Assembly: GCA_036397475.1 (NCBI GenBank)
Contig: DASWIV010000040.1
Location: 1-6,887, forward strand
DNA: 6,887 nt
Source of the DNA: DASWIV01 sp036397475
GTDB taxonomy: Bacteria > JAJVIF01 > JAPKYR01
Direction of reading: 5' to 3'
The translations under genes were made by a program, and so were the position numbers. Position 1 is the first letter of the stretch; every line of letters begins with the position of its first letter. The notes below the pieces were generated by a model. The model saw nothing but the letters and a program-made list of their open reading frames with translations. It was not told the DNA's origin and searched no databases. Shown piece by piece: positions 6,201-6,887 of the stretch.

Positions 6201-6237
6201 AAGAAAAAATTTATATCGACAATGACCGGAGAAAAAA

Positions 6238-6882
6238 ATGAATGAAAAATTTGTAAAAATCAGCATATACACAATGGCATTTGCTGCCGGAATGACAGCA
6301 CTACCCGCCTATGCGAATGGCGCCGCGGATGTCGCGTCAGGCTCTCTGGGTATTTTGAGCCTTTTACTTTTACTTTTACTTTTATTGGTAATTCTGATCC
6401 CCGCGATAGGGTCGCTGACCATGTTATGGCAGAGCTGGTTCCCATCGAAGGTCGATGCAGCGGGAGAGATCGTACGGTGGAAACCGTGGTCTGCTCTTGG
6501 CTTCGGACTGGTGGCATCACTGGTATTATTTTTCATCGTGGCATTGTTAGGGCAGGCCGGGGGAGTCGGCGGATTGATCGCGCTGGTGATTTTATTCATC
6601 TACGTTATCTACTATCTGATTCCCGGTGTGTCCGCCACCATTCAATGGATCGGTGAATCGATCGACCCGGCGTCGACAGGGATTCGACGGGCACTGTTCG
6701 GAGCGGGGGCGTGGTCGTTACTGATTATTTTTGTTGTTGTCGGATGGATGATCATGCTGGGGTTAGTGTTAATGTCGGTGGGTTCTTCGATCATCGCGTT
6801 CCACCTGACAAAAAAGGTAGTGGAGCCGGCATCGATTCCAACTGCTGACAATAATGATGTGCCACCGCCGCCGTCCGAATGA
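6238..6882 (+). CDS. Multi-pass membrane protein of unknown function with signal peptide
   Basis: I do not recognise this 214-residue protein with certainty. It starts with a plausible signal peptide ending at ALPAYA (cleavage near 26/27). Hydrophobic segments follow at about 38-62, 84-104, 112-131 and 155-185, and the tail is polar and proline-rich (ends DVPPPPSE). The first hydrophobic segment holds nine leucines in a row (42-50), eight of them from a hexanucleotide repeat. The stretch from WFPSKVDAAGEIVRWKPWSALGFG onward recalls the membrane domain found beside or fused to bactofilins, where an FP-x-rV...P-w-sl-G pattern precedes several helices. That likeness is from memory and weak. ATG 6238 has GGAG six bases upstream. 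The gene follows the anti-sigma stop by 37 bases with no visible terminator, so it is probably the third gene of the sigma operon and may act in the envelope response it controls. Confidence 0.85.
   Translation: MNEKFVKISIYTMAFAAGMTALPAYANGAADVASGSLGILSLLLLLLLLLVILIPAIGSLTMLWQSWFPSKVDAAGEIVRWKPWSALGFGLVASLVLFFIVALLGQAGGVGGLIALVILFIYVIYYLIPGVSATIQWIGESIDPASTGIRRALFGAGAWSLLIIFVVVGWMIMLGLVLMSVGSSIIAFHLTKKVVEPASIPTADNNDVPPPPSE
6361..6384 (+). repeat. Four tandem copies of CTTTTA, in frame
   Basis: The hexanucleotide CTTTTA occurs four times without error, and each copy encodes Leu-Leu in the first membrane segment of the membrane protein. Because the unit is six bases, slippage would add or remove two leucines without shifting the frame. 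Confidence 0.9.
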
Positions 6883-6887
6883 TCAGG

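Overview
The window holds seven protein genes in two divergent blocks, with no RNA gene, mobile element or CRISPR array that I can see. It looks like chromosomal DNA of a mid-GC, probably Gram-negative and poorly characterised bacterium. The basis for that is a lipobox protein, an ECF sigma factor with a membrane-bound zinc anti-sigma factor, several Shine-Dalgarno sites of GGAG or GGTGA type, and a sigma70-type extended -10. I cannot name a phylum with confidence.

Left block, minus strand (4831 down to 1): three cyclophilin-fold genes in tandem (4277-4831, 3234-4118, 2681-3214) lead into a large regulatory gene (1-2619) that runs off the left edge. The first cyclophilin has lost the catalytic residues and looks like a pseudo-enzyme. 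The second is a predicted lipoprotein with an acidic, low-complexity linker of about 100 residues before the isomerase domain. The third is a short protein without a signal peptide. All three share an unusual N-terminal motif ahead of the cyclophilin fold. The large gene encodes an RsbR-like helical domain, two GAF-like domains, a SpoIIE/RsbU-type PP2C phosphatase and a C-terminal RsbW-like ATPase/kinase domain. That is a partner-switching regulator in one chain.

The 149-base divergent spacer (4832-4980) holds a 14-bp palindrome just upstream of the cyclophilin block, a 12-bp palindrome, and an ECF-like promoter upstream of the sigma gene.

Right block, plus strand (4981-6882): an ECF sigma factor, its anti-sigma factor (Cys11-His37-Cys41-Cys44 zinc set, two membrane segments) and a multi-pass membrane protein with a signal peptide form a tight operon. 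The membrane protein contains an in-frame hexanucleotide repeat coding for leucines.

As an inference, the locus pairs a self-regulated envelope or redox stress sigma system with protein-folding helpers, next to a second, phosphorylation-based regulator. Nothing in the sequence proves that the two blocks control each other.
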